From Tenacibaculum gallaicum (lineage in GTDB: Bacteria; Bacteroidota; Bacteroidia; Flavobacteriales; Flavobacteriaceae): a DNA stretch of 64,000 nucleotides. Below, in pieces: positions 1 through 11,062 of the stretch. Under the pieces are notes generated by a model that was not told the DNA's origin, searched no databases, and was given only the letters and a program-made list of their open reading frames with translations. A program made the position numbers and the translations under genes. Within the stretch, counting starts at the first letter, position 1, and every line of letters begins with the position of its first letter. Location: positions 1 through 64,000 of the forward strand of contig NZ_QUNS01000009.1 in the NCBI RefSeq assembly GCF_003387615.1, in the 5' to 3' direction.

Positions 1-22
1 ACCTAACTTTATACACAACAAA

Positions 23-50
23 AAACCTTTGAAGCTAGCTTCAAAGGTTT
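23..50 (-). terminator. Intrinsic terminator after the acyl-CoA dehydrogenase gene
   Basis: A perfect 28-base palindrome with half-site AAACCTTTGAAGCT lies about 60 bases beyond the stop codon of the minus-strand acyl-CoA dehydrogenase gene and ends in T-rich sequence on that strand. The perfect symmetry means it could also stop transcription coming from the left. Confidence 0.75.
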
Positions 51-110
51 AATTAATATTTTATAAAAACTGTCAACCTATTTCAGGACGACTCAATCTA
101 TTTATAGAAG

Positions 111-1253
111 TTAATCTCTCAATACACTTCTAGAAATCACAATTTTTTGAATTTCTGATGTTCCTTCGTAAATTTGAGTAATTTTAGCGTCACGCATTAA
201 ACGCTCTACATGGTATTCTTTAACGAAACCATTACCTCCGTGTATTTGAACTGCTTCAACAGTTTGTTCCATTGCTACTTTAGAAGCGTATAGTTTAGCC
301 ATAGCACCTTCACGATCGTAGTTTTCACCAGCATCTTTTTTACAAGCAGCAGCCATTACTAAATGACGAGCAGCAGAAATTTCCGTGTACATATCAGCTA
401 ATTTAAATGCGATGGCCTGATGGTTACAAATTTCAGTACCAAAAGCTTTACGTTCTTTAGAATATTTTAAAGCTAATTCGTAACCTCCAGCAGCAATACC
501 TAATGCTTGAGCAGCAATACCAATACGACCACCAGATAAAGTTTTCATAGCAAATTTGAATCCGAATCCATCTTCTCCAATTCTATTTTCTTTAGGAACT
601 TTTACGTCGTTAAATTGTAATGTATGAGTATCAGAGCCACGGATACCTAATTTATCTTCTTTTGGTCCAATATGAAAACCTTTCATTCCTTTTTCAAGGA
701 TAAAAGCATTAATACCACGATGTCCTTTTTCACGATCAGTTTGTGCTATTACTAAATAAGTATCAGCACGACCACCGTTTGTAATCCAGTTTTTAGTACC
801 ATTTAATAGATAGTAATCGCCTTTGTCTTCAGCAGTAGTTGCTTGTGAAGTAGCGTCAGAACCTGCTTCAGGCTCACTTAAACAAAAAGCTCCGATTTGC
901 TCACCTGTAGCTAATTTTGTTAAGTATTTTTGCTTTTGTTCTTCAGTTCCGTAAGCTTCTAAACCATAACATACTAATGAATTGTTTACAGAAACCATTA
1001 CTGAAGCAGAAGCGTCAATTTTAGATAATTCTTCCATAATTAACACGTAAGAAATAGCATCCATTCCACTTCCTCCATATTTAGGATCTACCATTACTCC
1101 CATGAACCCTAATTCACCCATTTTTCGAACTAGTTCGTTAGGAAACTCTTGTTTTTCATCTCTTTCTATAACTCCTGGCAATAATTCGGTTTGAGCAAAA
1201 TCACGTGCAGCATCACGAATCATCAAGTGCTCTTCTGTAAGATTAAAATCCAT
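111..1253 (-). CDS. Acyl-CoA dehydrogenase (short-chain/butyryl-CoA type)
   Basis: FAD-dependent enzyme that makes the alpha,beta double bond in acyl-CoA during fatty-acid or branched-chain amino-acid breakdown, passing electrons to ETF. The 380 residues are full length for the family. The N-terminal helical domain (about 5-115) is followed by the flavin-contact segment around AFCLSEPEAGSDA (residues 120-135) and the C-terminal helical domain. The catalytic base is Glu363 in QIYEGTSEIQ, the position used by short-chain and butyryl-CoA dehydrogenases. It stands alone with its own promoter and terminator. The exact chain-length preference cannot be read from sequence. Confidence 0.93.
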   Translation of the reverse strand: MDFNLTEEHLMIRDAARDFAQTELLPGVIERDEKQEFPNELVRKMGELGFMGVMVDPKYGGSGMDAISYVLIMEELSKIDASASVMVSVNNSLVCYGLEAYGTEEQKQKYLTKLATGEQIGAFCLSEPEAGSDATSQATTAEDKGDYYLLNGTKNWITNGGRADTYLVIAQTDREKGHRGINAFILEKGMKGFHIGPKEDKLGIRGSDTHTLQFNDVKVPKENRIGEDGFGFKFAMKTLSGGRIGIAAQALGIAAGGYELALKYSKERKAFGTEICNHQAIAFKLADMYTEISAARHLVMAAACKKDAGENYDREGAMAKLYASKVAMEQTVEAVQIHGGNGFVKEYHVERLMRDAKITQIYEGTSEIQKIVISRSVLRD

Positions 1254-1294
1254 TATCTATTTTTATATTTTGTTAAATTCGTAAAAAATGTGCT

Positions 1295-1325
1295 CAAAGA
1301 TACTTTTTTAATAGCAATTTTTCAA
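1295..1325 (-). promoter_or_regulatory. Bacteroidota-type promoter of the acyl-CoA dehydrogenase gene
   Basis: On the minus strand TTG (1325-1323), a 20-base spacer and TATCTTTG (1302-1295) fit the Bacteroidota consensus TTG-N19-21-TAnnTTTG. The -7 box is 42 bases upstream of the start codon. Confidence 0.7.
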
Positions 1326-1346
1326 TAGACTTACTATTTTTACTTC

Positions 1347-2414
1347 ATGCAAGACAACTATATTTATTGTATTGGATTAATGTCTGGAACTTCTTTAGAT
1401 GGAATAGATTTAGCATACATTAAAATCCATAAAAATTTATACAAAGATTTTAAAATACTACAAGCAGATACGATACCGTATTCCTGCGAATGGAAAAGTA
1501 AATTACAAGATGCTATTAATTATAGTACAAAGAGTTTATTGATTTTAGATATTGATTATGGTAAATTCTTGGGAAATATATTAAATGATTTTATAGTTAA
1601 AAATCATATTTTAAAATTAGATTTTATAGCTTCTCATGGACATACTGTTTTGCATCAACCAGAAGCAGGAATAACTTTACAGGTGGGTAATGGTCAAGAA
1701 ATAGCTAAGATTACTAAAAAAGAAGTTGTTTGTGATTTTAGAACTCAAGATGTAGAACTGGGAGGGCAAGGAGCCCCTTTAGTGCCTATTGGTGATAGTT
1801 TATTGTTTGCTGATTATGGTTATTGTATAAATTTAGGAGGTTTTGCGAATATTTCTTATGAAGAAAAGAACCAAAGAACAGCTTTTGATATTTGTCCTGT
1901 AAATATTGTATTGAATCATTACACTAGAAAACTAGGATTAGAGTTTGACGATAAAGGAATAATAGCTTCGAAAGGAAAGATAAATGCAAAGTTATTAGAT
2001 AATCTTAATAGCCTTCCTTTTTATACTCAATTACCACCAAAATCTTTAGGGTTGGAATGGGTGCAATCAACTATTTTTCCTGCAATAGATAGAGCAGAAG
2101 CAGATATACCTACTATTTTAAGAACTTTTGTAGAACATTCAGCAATACAAATTGGTAAAGTAATAGGAGTAGATGATGCAGAGGTTTTAGTAACAGGAGG
2201 AGGAGTTTTTAATAATTTTTTAATAAGTAGGATAGAGTTTTATATAAAAAAAACAATACCAACGGTAAACAAAGAGTTAGTCAATTATAAAGAAGCATTA
2301 ATTTTTGCGTTTTTAGGAGTGTTGAAAAAACAGGGAAAAGTAAACTGTTTACAGTCAGTAACTGGTGCGAAGAGAGACCATTCTTCAGGTAACGTTTTTT
2401 ATCCTCAGAAATAA
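1347..2414 (+). CDS. anmK: Anhydro-N-acetylmuramic acid kinase
   Basis: Cytoplasmic enzyme of cell-wall recycling that cleaves the 1,6-anhydro ring of anhydroMurNAc and phosphorylates it to MurNAc-6-phosphate with ATP. The family signature MSGTSLDGID is at residues 12-21, followed by the GGQGAPLVP segment and a late glycine-rich VTGGGVFN motif typical of the ASKHA sugar-kinase fold. Its 355 residues match the usual length. The gene is divergent from the acyl-CoA dehydrogenase gene with a 93-base gap. No other recycling genes adjoin it, but a BadF-type amino-sugar kinase is encoded in this window at 43.8-44.7 kb. Confidence 0.93.
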   Translation: MQDNYIYCIGLMSGTSLDGIDLAYIKIHKNLYKDFKILQADTIPYSCEWKSKLQDAINYSTKSLLILDIDYGKFLGNILNDFIVKNHILKLDFIASHGHTVLHQPEAGITLQVGNGQEIAKITKKEVVCDFRTQDVELGGQGAPLVPIGDSLLFADYGYCINLGGFANISYEEKNQRTAFDICPVNIVLNHYTRKLGLEFDDKGIIASKGKINAKLLDNLNSLPFYTQLPPKSLGLEWVQSTIFPAIDRAEADIPTILRTFVEHSAIQIGKVIGVDDAEVLVTGGGVFNNFLISRIEFYIKKTIPTVNKELVNYKEALIFAFLGVLKKQGKVNCLQSVTGAKRDHSSGNVFYPQK

Positions 2415-2424
2415 TTTAAAGTAT

Positions 2425-2455
2425 TTGAGTAATGTTGTTTTTTATGATAAATTTG
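2425..2455 (+). promoter_or_regulatory. Promoter of the Glu/Leu/Phe/Val dehydrogenase gene
   Basis: TTG (2425-2427), a 20-base spacer and TAAATTTG (2448-2455) match the Bacteroidota promoter consensus. The implied transcript has a leader of about 130 bases before the dehydrogenase start, including a 17-codon open frame. Confidence 0.65.
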
Positions 2456-2542
2456 TTCGGTAACAACTACACATTAAAACCTATATTATAATGAATCAAC
2501 TTTAGCTTCCCTTAGGGGAATAATCACAACGAATTTTTGAAC

Positions 2543-2596
2543 ATGAAAAAGAAACAAGCAAAGTTGAAAATCATCTATTATAACATTAAACAATGA
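2543..2596 (+). CDS. Possible 17-residue leader peptide overlapping the dehydrogenase start
   Basis: An ATG at 2543 opens a 17-codon lysine-rich frame (begins MKKKQAKLK) whose TGA stop overlaps the ATG of the following dehydrogenase gene as ATGA. It lies in the predicted 5' leader of that gene. The overlap would allow translational coupling, but in AT-rich sequence such a short frame can arise by chance, and there is no support beyond position. Confidence 0.25.
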   Translation: MKKKQAKLKIIYYNIKQ

Positions 2597-3819
2597 AAGA
2601 ATTACTTAAACAATACGAAGAAAAACAACCTGAAATAGTATTTAACTGGAAAGATTCAGAAACAGAAGCAGAAGGTTGGACAGTTATAAACTCATTAAGA
2701 GGAGGTGCTGCTGGTGGTGGTACGCGTATGCGTAAAGGATTAGATAAATACGAAGTAATGTCACTTGCAAAAACTATGGAAGTGAAATTTACAGTATCTG
2801 GCCCTGCAATTGGAGGCGCAAAATCAGGAATTAATTTTGACCCACAAGATCCTCGTAAAAAAGGAGTATTAGAACGTTGGTATAAAGCTGTTGCTCCGCT
2901 GTTAAAAAACTACTATGGAACAGGAGGGGATTTAAATGTTGATGAAATTCATGAAGTAATTCCAATTACAGAAGATAGTGGTGTGTGGCATCCACAAGAA
3001 GGTGTTTTTAACGGGCACTTTAAACCAACTGAAGCAGATAAAATTAATCGTATAGGTCAATTACGTCACGGAGTAATTAAGGTATTAGAAGACGAAAATT
3101 TATCACCAGATACTGCTAGAAAATATACAGTAGCTGATATGATTACAGGATATGGTGTTGCAGAAGCAGTTCGTCATTACTACGATATTTATGGAGGAAC
3201 AGTAGAAGGAAAACGTGCTGTAGTACAAGGTTTTGGAAATGTAGGTTCAGCAGCAGCTTATTATTTAGCACAAATGGGAGCTAAGGTTGTAGGTATAATT
3301 GATAGAGTTGGTGGGGTAATTAAAGAAGAAGGTTTTTCTTTTGATGAGATAAAAGAAATGTTCTTAAACAAAGACGGAAATACTTTAGTGTCTGAAAACA
3401 TGGTTTCGTTTGAAGAGATGAACGAACGTGTTTGGAATTTGCCTTGTGAAGTTTTTGCACCTTGTGCAGCTTCAAGATTAGTTACTCAAGAGCAAATTAA
3501 TCAGATGATAAATTCAGGATTGGAAGTTATTTCATGTGGAGCAAATGTTCCGTTTGCAGATAAAGAAATTTTCTTCGGATCAATCATGGAAGATACTGAT
3601 AAAAAAGTTAGCTTAATTCCTGATTTTATATCTAACTGTGGTATGGCAAGAGTATTTGCATACTTTATGGAGCGTAGAGTAAAAATGACAGATCAAGCTA
3701 TTTTTGAAGATACATCAAATACTATTAAAAAAGCTTTACAAAGAACGTTCGCTAGAAGTGCTTCAAAAGCTAAAATAAGTGAAACGGCTTTTGAAATAGC
3801 TTTAAAAGAATTAGTATAA
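2593..3819 (+). CDS. Glu/Leu/Phe/Val dehydrogenase family protein
   Basis: NAD(P)-dependent oxidative deaminase of the amino-acid dehydrogenase superfamily. The dimerisation domain holds GPAIGGAKSG (residues 70-79), where Lys77 corresponds to the substrate-binding lysine of the family. The Rossmann domain begins at GFGNVGSA (213-220). The usual catalytic-lysine segment is not recognisable; the equivalent stretch reads YYGTGGDLNVDE, so substrate and even dehydrogenase activity should be treated with caution. Length (408) is near that of glutamate dehydrogenases. It is transcribed alone, with a promoter at 2425 and a terminator at 3881. Confidence 0.85.
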   Translation: MKELLKQYEEKQPEIVFNWKDSETEAEGWTVINSLRGGAAGGGTRMRKGLDKYEVMSLAKTMEVKFTVSGPAIGGAKSGINFDPQDPRKKGVLERWYKAVAPLLKNYYGTGGDLNVDEIHEVIPITEDSGVWHPQEGVFNGHFKPTEADKINRIGQLRHGVIKVLEDENLSPDTARKYTVADMITGYGVAEAVRHYYDIYGGTVEGKRAVVQGFGNVGSAAAYYLAQMGAKVVGIIDRVGGVIKEEGFSFDEIKEMFLNKDGNTLVSENMVSFEEMNERVWNLPCEVFAPCAASRLVTQEQINQMINSGLEVISCGANVPFADKEIFFGSIMEDTDKKVSLIPDFISNCGMARVFAYFMERRVKMTDQAIFEDTSNTIKKALQRTFARSASKAKISETAFEIALKELV

Positions 3820-3880
3820 ACCATATAAATTTTATAGTTGTAAAAATGCTGTTTTTGAGCAAACAGGTATAAAAAATAAA

Positions 3881-3917
3881 AGTCTTCCTTTCTTGTTAAT
3901 ATTAAGGAAGGCTTTTT
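3881..3917 (+). terminator. Intrinsic terminator after the amino-acid dehydrogenase gene
   Basis: Stem AGTCTTCCTT / AAGGAAGGCT (one G-T pair) with a 13-base loop, followed by a run of T. It lies 60 bases after the stop codon and separates this gene from the exbB operon. Confidence 0.75.
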
Positions 3918-3992
3918 ACATAAAACAATTTTACATAAAACAAATCGTTAGTTAAGTAGCGAAAACATAATATAAATCCTAATTTAGTATTC

Positions 3993-4676
3993 ATGCTATT
4001 ATTTCAAGAAACTCAGGAGTTAGTAGAAGAAGTTCCACAAGAAAAAACATTATCAATCTATAGTTTAATTATGGATGGAGGTGTAGGCGGACAAATTATT
4101 ATAGCTTTATTATTTGTGTTGTTAGCTATAGCTCTATATATTTATTTTGAACGATTTTTTGCCATCAAAGAAGCTTCAAAAGTAGACATAAATTTCATGG
4201 ATCAAATTAGAGATCATGTAACGAATGGAAGAATTGATAGTGCTAAATCACTTTGTGATAATACAGTGACACCAACTGCTAGGTTAATTGGAAAAGGAAT
4301 TTCTAGAATAGGGAAACCTTTAGAAGATATTAATACAGCAATAGAAAATGCAGGAAAACTTGAAGTATATAAGTTAGAAAGGAATGTATCAGTGTTGGCA
4401 ACAATAGCGGGAGCTGCTCCAATGATAGGCTTTTTAGGTACTGTAATTGGAATGATTATTGCGATACACGAGATAGCAAATTCAGGAGGACAGATTGATA
4501 TTAAAATGTTATCGGATGGATTGTATACAGCTATGACAACTACTGTTGCAGGGCTAATTGTAGGAATTATAGCATACATCGCTTATAACCATTTAGTAGT
4601 TAGAACAGATAAAGTTGTTTATCAAATGGAAGCAAAGTCTGTTGAGTTTTTAGATTTATTAAACGAGCCAGTATAA
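3993..4676 (+). CDS. exbB: MotA/TolQ/ExbB-type proton channel subunit
   Basis: Inner-membrane proton-channel protein that with ExbD uses the proton gradient to energise TonB. Three membrane segments are visible, at about residues 30-50, 130-155 and 175-198. The last two flank a short loop and carry the family's glycine/alanine/threonine-rich helices (for example APMIGFLGTVIGM). The 227 residues fit ExbB/TolQ of Bacteroidota. Its stop overlaps the start of exbD by one base, and tonB follows directly, so the three form a single transport-energising operon. Confidence 0.9.
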   Translation: MLLFQETQELVEEVPQEKTLSIYSLIMDGGVGGQIIIALLFVLLAIALYIYFERFFAIKEASKVDINFMDQIRDHVTNGRIDSAKSLCDNTVTPTARLIGKGISRIGKPLEDINTAIENAGKLEVYKLERNVSVLATIAGAAPMIGFLGTVIGMIIAIHEIANSGGQIDIKMLSDGLYTAMTTTVAGLIVGIIAYIAYNHLVVRTDKVVYQMEAKSVEFLDLLNEPV

Positions 4677-5068
4677 TGAATTTACGAGGAAGAAATAAAG
4701 TCAATCCAAACTTCAATATGTCATCAATGACTGATATTGTTTTTTTGTTATTGATATTTTTTATGTTAACATCTACACTTGTTACGGTAAGTGCAATTGA
4801 TGTGTTGTTGCCAAAAGCTGGAGGAAAAACTGAAAATAATACGTCAGTAGCAGTAACTATTACAAACGATGCATTATTTTATATAGATAAAACAAAGGTA
4901 AGTAACGTAAACTTAGAAAGAGAATTACTCACTAAAGTAGGTGTAGGTAAAAAGAAAACAGTGGTTATTCGTGGTGATCAAAATGTGCAATATAAAAATG
5001 TAATGCAGGTAATTGATATTGCTAACAGAAACAAGTTAAAAATGATTTTGGCTGTAAAAGGCAAATAA
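4676..5068 (+). CDS. exbD: ExbD/TolR-type biopolymer transport protein
   Basis: Partner of ExbB with one N-terminal membrane helix (about residues 18-38) and a periplasmic domain. The helix begins SSMTDIVFLLLIFFML. Asp20 is the membrane aspartate required for proton coupling in the family. The 130-residue length is typical. The ATG overlaps the exbB stop by one base and the next gene starts immediately after its stop, which supports translational coupling across exbB-exbD-tonB. Confidence 0.9.
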   Translation: MNLRGRNKVNPNFNMSSMTDIVFLLLIFFMLTSTLVTVSAIDVLLPKAGGKTENNTSVAVTITNDALFYIDKTKVSNVNLERELLTKVGVGKKKTVVIRGDQNVQYKNVMQVIDIANRNKLKMILAVKGK

Positions 5069-5887
5069 ATGACAGTTTTAGAAACAAAACATAAACGTAA
5101 GTCGGCTGTTATCACAGCTATTATTCTGATATTATTAATAATCGGAGTATTTAACTATGGAATGAAATATCTAGATCCGCCTATTGAATATGGGTTAGCA
5201 ATCAATTTTGGGAACTCAGAAGTAGGAAGTGGTGAACCTGTTGAAAAAACAAAAGCTCAAGCTACTCCACAACAAGAAGAAGTAGTTGAAGAGCAAGTAG
5301 AAGAAACTCCAGAGGAAACGATCAAAGAAGAAATTATTACAAATGATACTGCGGAAGAAGTTCCAGTAGTTGAGAAAAAAGCAGAAAAGAAAGAAGTAGT
5401 AAAAGAAACTCCGAAAGAAGTAAAACCCAAAGAAAAACTAAAGCCAAAACCATCAAAAGAAACAACGGATGCATTGAATAGTTTGTTAAATGGTGCTTCA
5501 AAAGAAGGAGCAAACTCTGGAGAAGGAGATGATAAGCAATCAGGTGTAAAAGGAAATGAAAATGGAGATCCGAATTCAGATAAATACTACGGGAATTCAG
5601 GAAGCGGTTCAGGAGGTAATTATAACCTTGCAGGAAGAAAAGCCTTATCAAAACCTATTCAAAAACCAGATTGTCAAGAAGAAGGTACCGTAGTAGTTAG
5701 TATTGAGGTAGACCAAAACGGAAAAGTTACTAAAGCAACTCCGGGAGCTAGAGGGACTACAAATTCAGCTTCATGTTTATATGATGCAGCAAAAAAAGCA
5801 GCATTAAAAACAAAATGGAACGCTGATGGAAATGCTCCATCAAAACAACGAGGAACAATTATCTACAAGTTTTCTCTTTCAAAATAA
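5069..5887 (+). CDS. tonB: TonB-like energy transducer
   Basis: Protein that spans the periplasm and transmits ExbBD energy to outer-membrane TonB-dependent receptors. It has an N-terminal membrane anchor (about residues 14-34), a Glu/Lys/Pro-rich linker (55-130), a Gly/Ser/Asn-rich stretch (135-190) and a C-terminal domain from about residue 200. That domain holds GTVVVSIEVDQNGKVTKA, characteristic of the TonB C-terminal fold. The gene follows exbD without a gap. Repetitive GAAGAA coding in the linker produces a long spurious frame on the opposite strand. The receptor served cannot be inferred. Confidence 0.87.
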   Translation: MTVLETKHKRKSAVITAIILILLIIGVFNYGMKYLDPPIEYGLAINFGNSEVGSGEPVEKTKAQATPQQEEVVEEQVEETPEETIKEEIITNDTAEEVPVVEKKAEKKEVVKETPKEVKPKEKLKPKPSKETTDALNSLLNGASKEGANSGEGDDKQSGVKGNENGDPNSDKYYGNSGSGSGGNYNLAGRKALSKPIQKPDCQEEGTVVVSIEVDQNGKVTKATPGARGTTNSASCLYDAAKKAALKTKWNADGNAPSKQRGTIIYKFSLSK

Positions 5888-5921
5888 GTTCTCAACTTTT
5901 TTTATAACACTAAAACATAAA

Positions 5922-7130
5922 ATGACTTATCAAGAAGTATTAGATTGGATGTTCGCTCAGTTACCAATGTACCAGCGTCAGGGACAAGCAGCATTTAAAA
6001 AAGATCTAACAAATATTATTGCATTGTGTGAAGAACTAGGTAACCCTCAAGAAAAGTTTAAAACTATTCATGTAGGAGGAACTAATGGAAAAGGGTCTAC
6101 CAGTCATATGTTAGCATCCATATTACAAGAGGCTGGTTACAAAGTTGGTCTGTACACGTCTCCACATTTAAAAAACTTCACAGAACGTATCCGAATCAAC
6201 GGAGAAGAAATCTCAAGAGGTTCTGTGGTCAAGTTTATAGAAAAGAATAAGACATTTTTAGAAAAACAAGGGTTATCATTTTTTGAAATGACTGTTGGAA
6301 TGGCGTTTGAAGAATTTGCGAATCAAAAAGTAGATATTGCGGTTATTGAAGTAGGTTTGGGTGGAAGATTGGATTCAACAAATATAATTACACCAGAAGT
6401 TTCAGTAATTACTAATATTGGATTAGATCATACACAATTTTTAGGAGAAACTTTATCAGAAATAGCTTTTGAAAAAGCTGGAATAATTAAAAATAATGTC
6501 CCAGTTGTTATAGGTGAACGTCAAAAAGAAACGGAAAAAGTTTTTATTACTAAAGCGGAAGAATGTAATGCCCCAATTGTTTTTGCTTCGGATGAAGAGC
6601 AACATTATACAACTGATTTATTGGGTGATTATCAAAAAAACAATGTAAAAACAGCAGTAGAAGCCATTCAGCAACTAAAAGGGTTTGCTATCTCTGAAGA
6701 AAATATAAAAAACGGATTGTTAAATGTTGTAAAAAACACCAATTTAAAAGGGCGTTGGCAAGTGTTGCAGGAATATCCAAAAGTAATATGTGATACAGCG
6801 CATAACAAAGAAGGATTGTTTTATACATTGAAACAATTAAAAAAAGAAAATTATAAGCAATTGCATATTGTTTTGGGAGTAGTTTCCGATAAGAATTTGA
6901 ATGAAACTTTACCAATGTTTCCTCAAAAAGCGAATTATTATTTCTGCAAACCCAATATTCCTCGAGGGGTATCAGCAGACGAATTACAAAATCAAGCAAA
7001 TGTGTTTGGTTTAGTGGGTAAGGTGTTTGATTCTGTAAATCAAGCCCTTGAGAAATCAAAGGTAAACGCTTCAAAAGAAGATGTGATTTATGTAGGAGGA
7101 AGTACATTTGTGGTTGCAGAAATTTTATAG
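5922..7130 (+). CDS. folC: Bifunctional folylpolyglutamate synthase/dihydrofolate synthase
   Basis: ATP-dependent ligase that adds glutamate to dihydropteroate and to folates. The P-loop VGGTNGKGST is at residues 51-60, and the Mur-ligase-like fold is supported by TERIRING and NIGLDHTQFLGETL. An upstream in-frame ATG at 5826 lies inside tonB and would add 32 unrelated residues, so the ATG at 5922 is chosen, giving 402 aa. The gene starts 35 bases after tonB and may be cotranscribed. Another folate gene, folP, is at the right end of the window. Confidence 0.93.
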   Translation: MTYQEVLDWMFAQLPMYQRQGQAAFKKDLTNIIALCEELGNPQEKFKTIHVGGTNGKGSTSHMLASILQEAGYKVGLYTSPHLKNFTERIRINGEEISRGSVVKFIEKNKTFLEKQGLSFFEMTVGMAFEEFANQKVDIAVIEVGLGGRLDSTNIITPEVSVITNIGLDHTQFLGETLSEIAFEKAGIIKNNVPVVIGERQKETEKVFITKAEECNAPIVFASDEEQHYTTDLLGDYQKNNVKTAVEAIQQLKGFAISEENIKNGLLNVVKNTNLKGRWQVLQEYPKVICDTAHNKEGLFYTLKQLKKENYKQLHIVLGVVSDKNLNETLPMFPQKANYYFCKPNIPRGVSADELQNQANVFGLVGKVFDSVNQALEKSKVNASKEDVIYVGGSTFVVAEIL

Positions 7131-7149
7131 AAAAAAATAAAAAAAGTTA

Positions 7150-7179
7150 TTGCTAATTTATAAAACTGTTATATATTTG
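7150..7179 (+). promoter_or_regulatory. Promoter of the tRNA-Val pair
   Basis: TTG (7150-7152), a 19-base spacer and TATATTTG (7172-7179) match the Bacteroidota vegetative promoter exactly. The first tRNA base is 21 bases after the -7 box. Confidence 0.8.
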
Positions 7180-7199
7180 CATCCGCAATTAACAAGTAA

Positions 7200-7274
7200 G
7201 GGCGCGTAGCTCAGTTGGTTCAGAGCACTTGGTTTACACCCAAGGGGTCAGGGGTTCGAATCCCTTCGCGCCCA
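7200..7274 (+). tRNA. tRNA-Val (anticodon UAC), first copy
   Basis: A 75-base cloverleaf with acceptor pair GGGCGCG / CGCGCCC, anticodon stem CTTGG / CCAAG, loop TTTACAC with anticodon TAC (7235-7237), and a T-loop in GGGGTTCGAATCCC. Discriminator base A, with no encoded CCA. The copy 29 bases downstream is identical. Confidence 0.97.
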
Positions 7275-7303
7275 CAACTCTTACAAAAAGTTTAATTGCA
7301 AAC

Positions 7304-7378
7304 GGGCGCGTAGCTCAGTTGGTTCAGAGCACTTGGTTTACACCCAAGGGGTCAGGGGTTCGAATCCCTTCGCGCCCA
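7304..7378 (+). tRNA. tRNA-Val (anticodon UAC), second copy
   Basis: Base-for-base identical to the tRNA gene at 7200-7274, including anticodon TAC. The 29-base spacer has no promoter box, so both are probably processed from one transcript that ends at the terminator at 7381. Confidence 0.97.
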
Positions 7379-7380
7379 CT

Positions 7381-7413
7381 AAAAGTCTCATCATTTAATG
7401 ATGAGACTTTTTT
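7381..7413 (+). terminator. Intrinsic terminator after the tRNA-Val pair
   Basis: Stem AAGTCTCATCATT / AATGATGAGACTT followed by TTTTTT. It begins within three bases of the second tRNA and separates it from the polysaccharide locus. Confidence 0.85.
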
Positions 7414-7445
7414 ATTTTATGACCTTTAGTTACTACTATTTTTTG

Positions 7446-7453
7446 TAGTTTTG
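7446..7453 (+). promoter_or_regulatory. Candidate -7 box of the polysaccharide locus
   Basis: TAGTTTTG matches TAnnTTTG and ends 12 bases before the first start codon of the locus. No TTG lies at the expected -33 distance, so the call is tentative. Confidence 0.4.
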
Positions 7454-7465
7454 TGAACTTGAAAA

Positions 7466-9695
<2,230 letters not shown>

Positions 9696-9736
9696 TAGAT
9701 AATATATATTTGTATAAAAATAAATAGTAAGAGGAA

Positions 9737-11062
9737 ATGAATATAGCTGTTATTGGAACAGGATATGTAGGGTTAGTGTCGGGAACATGTTTTTCAGAAA
9801 TGGGGAATAAAGTTACTTGCGTTGATATTGATCAAGAAAAAATAAACAAATTACATGAAGGAGTCATTCCTATCTATGAGCCAGGTCTTGAAAAGATGGT
9901 TCTTAAAAATATTGAAAGGAAAAACCTGTTTTTTACAACTAAGCTAGAGGAAGCTATAAAAGAAGCTGAAATCGTTTTTATAGCAGTTGGAACACCGATG
10001 GGAGATGATGGTTCTGCAGATTTACAGTATGTATTAGCTGTAGCCAAAGAAATTGGTCAGAAGATGAACAACAGACTTATTATTGTTGACAAATCTACTG
10101 TACCAGTAGGAACAGCTGATAAAGTAAAAGCTACTATTCAATCAGAATTAGATAAAAGAAACGCTACGATTAAATTCGATGTGGTGTCAAATCCTGAATT
10201 TTTAAAAGAAGGAGATGCTATTAATGACTTTATGAAGCCAGATAGAGTAGTAATTGGAGCAGAGTCAGAATATGCTTTCGAAAAAATGAGGCAATTATAT
10301 GTGCCTTTTACCATGTCGCATGAACGCTTTATAGCAATGGATGTTCGTTCAGCGGAAATGACTAAGTATGCAGCTAACGCCATGTTAGCAACCAAAATTT
10401 CATTTATGAATGAGATGGCTAATATTTGTGAACGTGTAGGAGCAGATGTAAATAATGTTCGCGCAGGAATTGGGTCTGATTCAAGAATTGGTTACAGTTT
10501 TATTTATCCAGGTGCTGGGTATGGCGGTTCTTGTTTTCCGAAGGATGTAAAAGCATTGAAAAAGATAGCGGAAGAAAATGGATACAAAGCGCAGTTAATA
10601 ACATCAGTAGAAGAGGTTAATAACCGTCAGAAGTTTGTGATAGCTGAGAAAATCATCAAAAGATTCGGAGAAGATTTAACCGGGAAAACTTTTGGACTTT
10701 GGGGATTGGCATTTAAACCAGGGACAGATGATATGCGTGAAGCTCCAGCAATTTATGTAGTAAAGGAGTTAGTGAAAAGAGGAGCAAAAGTACAAGCGTA
10801 TGATCCAAAAGCAATAGAAGAAGCACAACATTTTTATTTAAAAGACGTAAATAGTATAGAGTACTTTGAGTCAAAATATGAAGTGCTAAAAGATTCGGAT
10901 GCTTTAATTTTATTAACAGAATGGAAAGAATTTCGTTCTCCAGATTTTTCTGAAATAAAAAAACAATTGAAAACACCAGTTGTTTTTGACGGAAGAAATC
11001 AGTACAACAGTTATAATTTAGAAGAAAGAGGATTTGAATATTATCAAATAGGTAAGAACTAA
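9737..11062 (+). CDS. ugd: UDP-glucose 6-dehydrogenase
   Basis: Converts UDP-glucose to UDP-glucuronate with two NAD. The NAD motif [13 protein letters not shown] is at residues 7-19. The catalytic cysteine is Cys266 in [10 protein letters not shown], a spelling that distinguishes UDP-Glc dehydrogenases from the UDP-GlcNAc enzymes of this locus (GGHCIG). The C-terminal UDP-binding domain contains [17 protein letters not shown]. Length 441 is typical. Its stop overlaps the next start by one base, and the next gene encodes the UDP-glucuronate 4-epimerase, so UDP-galacturonate is the likely joint product. Confidence 0.93.
   Translation: MNIAVIGTGYVGLVSGTCFSEMGNKVTCVDIDQEKINKLHEGVIPIYEPGLEKMVLKNIERKNLFFTTKLEEAIKEAEIVFIAVGTPMGDDGSADLQYVLAVAKEIGQKMNNRLIIVDKSTVPVGTADKVKATIQSELDKRNATIKFDVVSNPEFLKEGDAINDFMKPDRVVIGAESEYAFEKMRQLYVPFTMSHERFIAMDVRSAEMTKYAANAMLATKISFMNEMANICERVGADVNNVRAGIGSDSRIGYSFIYPGAGYGGSCFPKDVKALKKIAEENGYKAQLITSVEEVNNRQKFVIAEKIIKRFGEDLTGKTFGLWGLAFKPGTDDMREAPAIYVVKELVKRGAKVQAYDPKAIEEAQHFYLKDVNSIEYFESKYEVLKDSDALILLTEWKEFRSPDFSEIKKQLKTPVVFDGRNQYNSYNLEERGFEYYQIGKN

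Noticed and set aside
5337..5651. Long minus-strand frame opposite tonB
   Set aside because: It arises from repeated GAAGAA/AAAGAA codons of the TonB linker and encodes only Leu-rich low-complexity sequence.
5826..5921. Upstream folC start at 5826
   Set aside because: The extra 32 residues lie inside tonB and do not resemble FolC; ATG at 5922 gives the normal N-terminus.
7200..7378. tRNA-Val as an integration site for the polysaccharide locus
   Set aside because: Both tRNAs are complete and I found no partial tRNA repeat at the right end of the locus and no integrase gene.
7229..7429. A 66-codon frame across the tRNA genes
   Set aside because: It is produced by the two identical tRNA copies and the terminator; not a protein gene.
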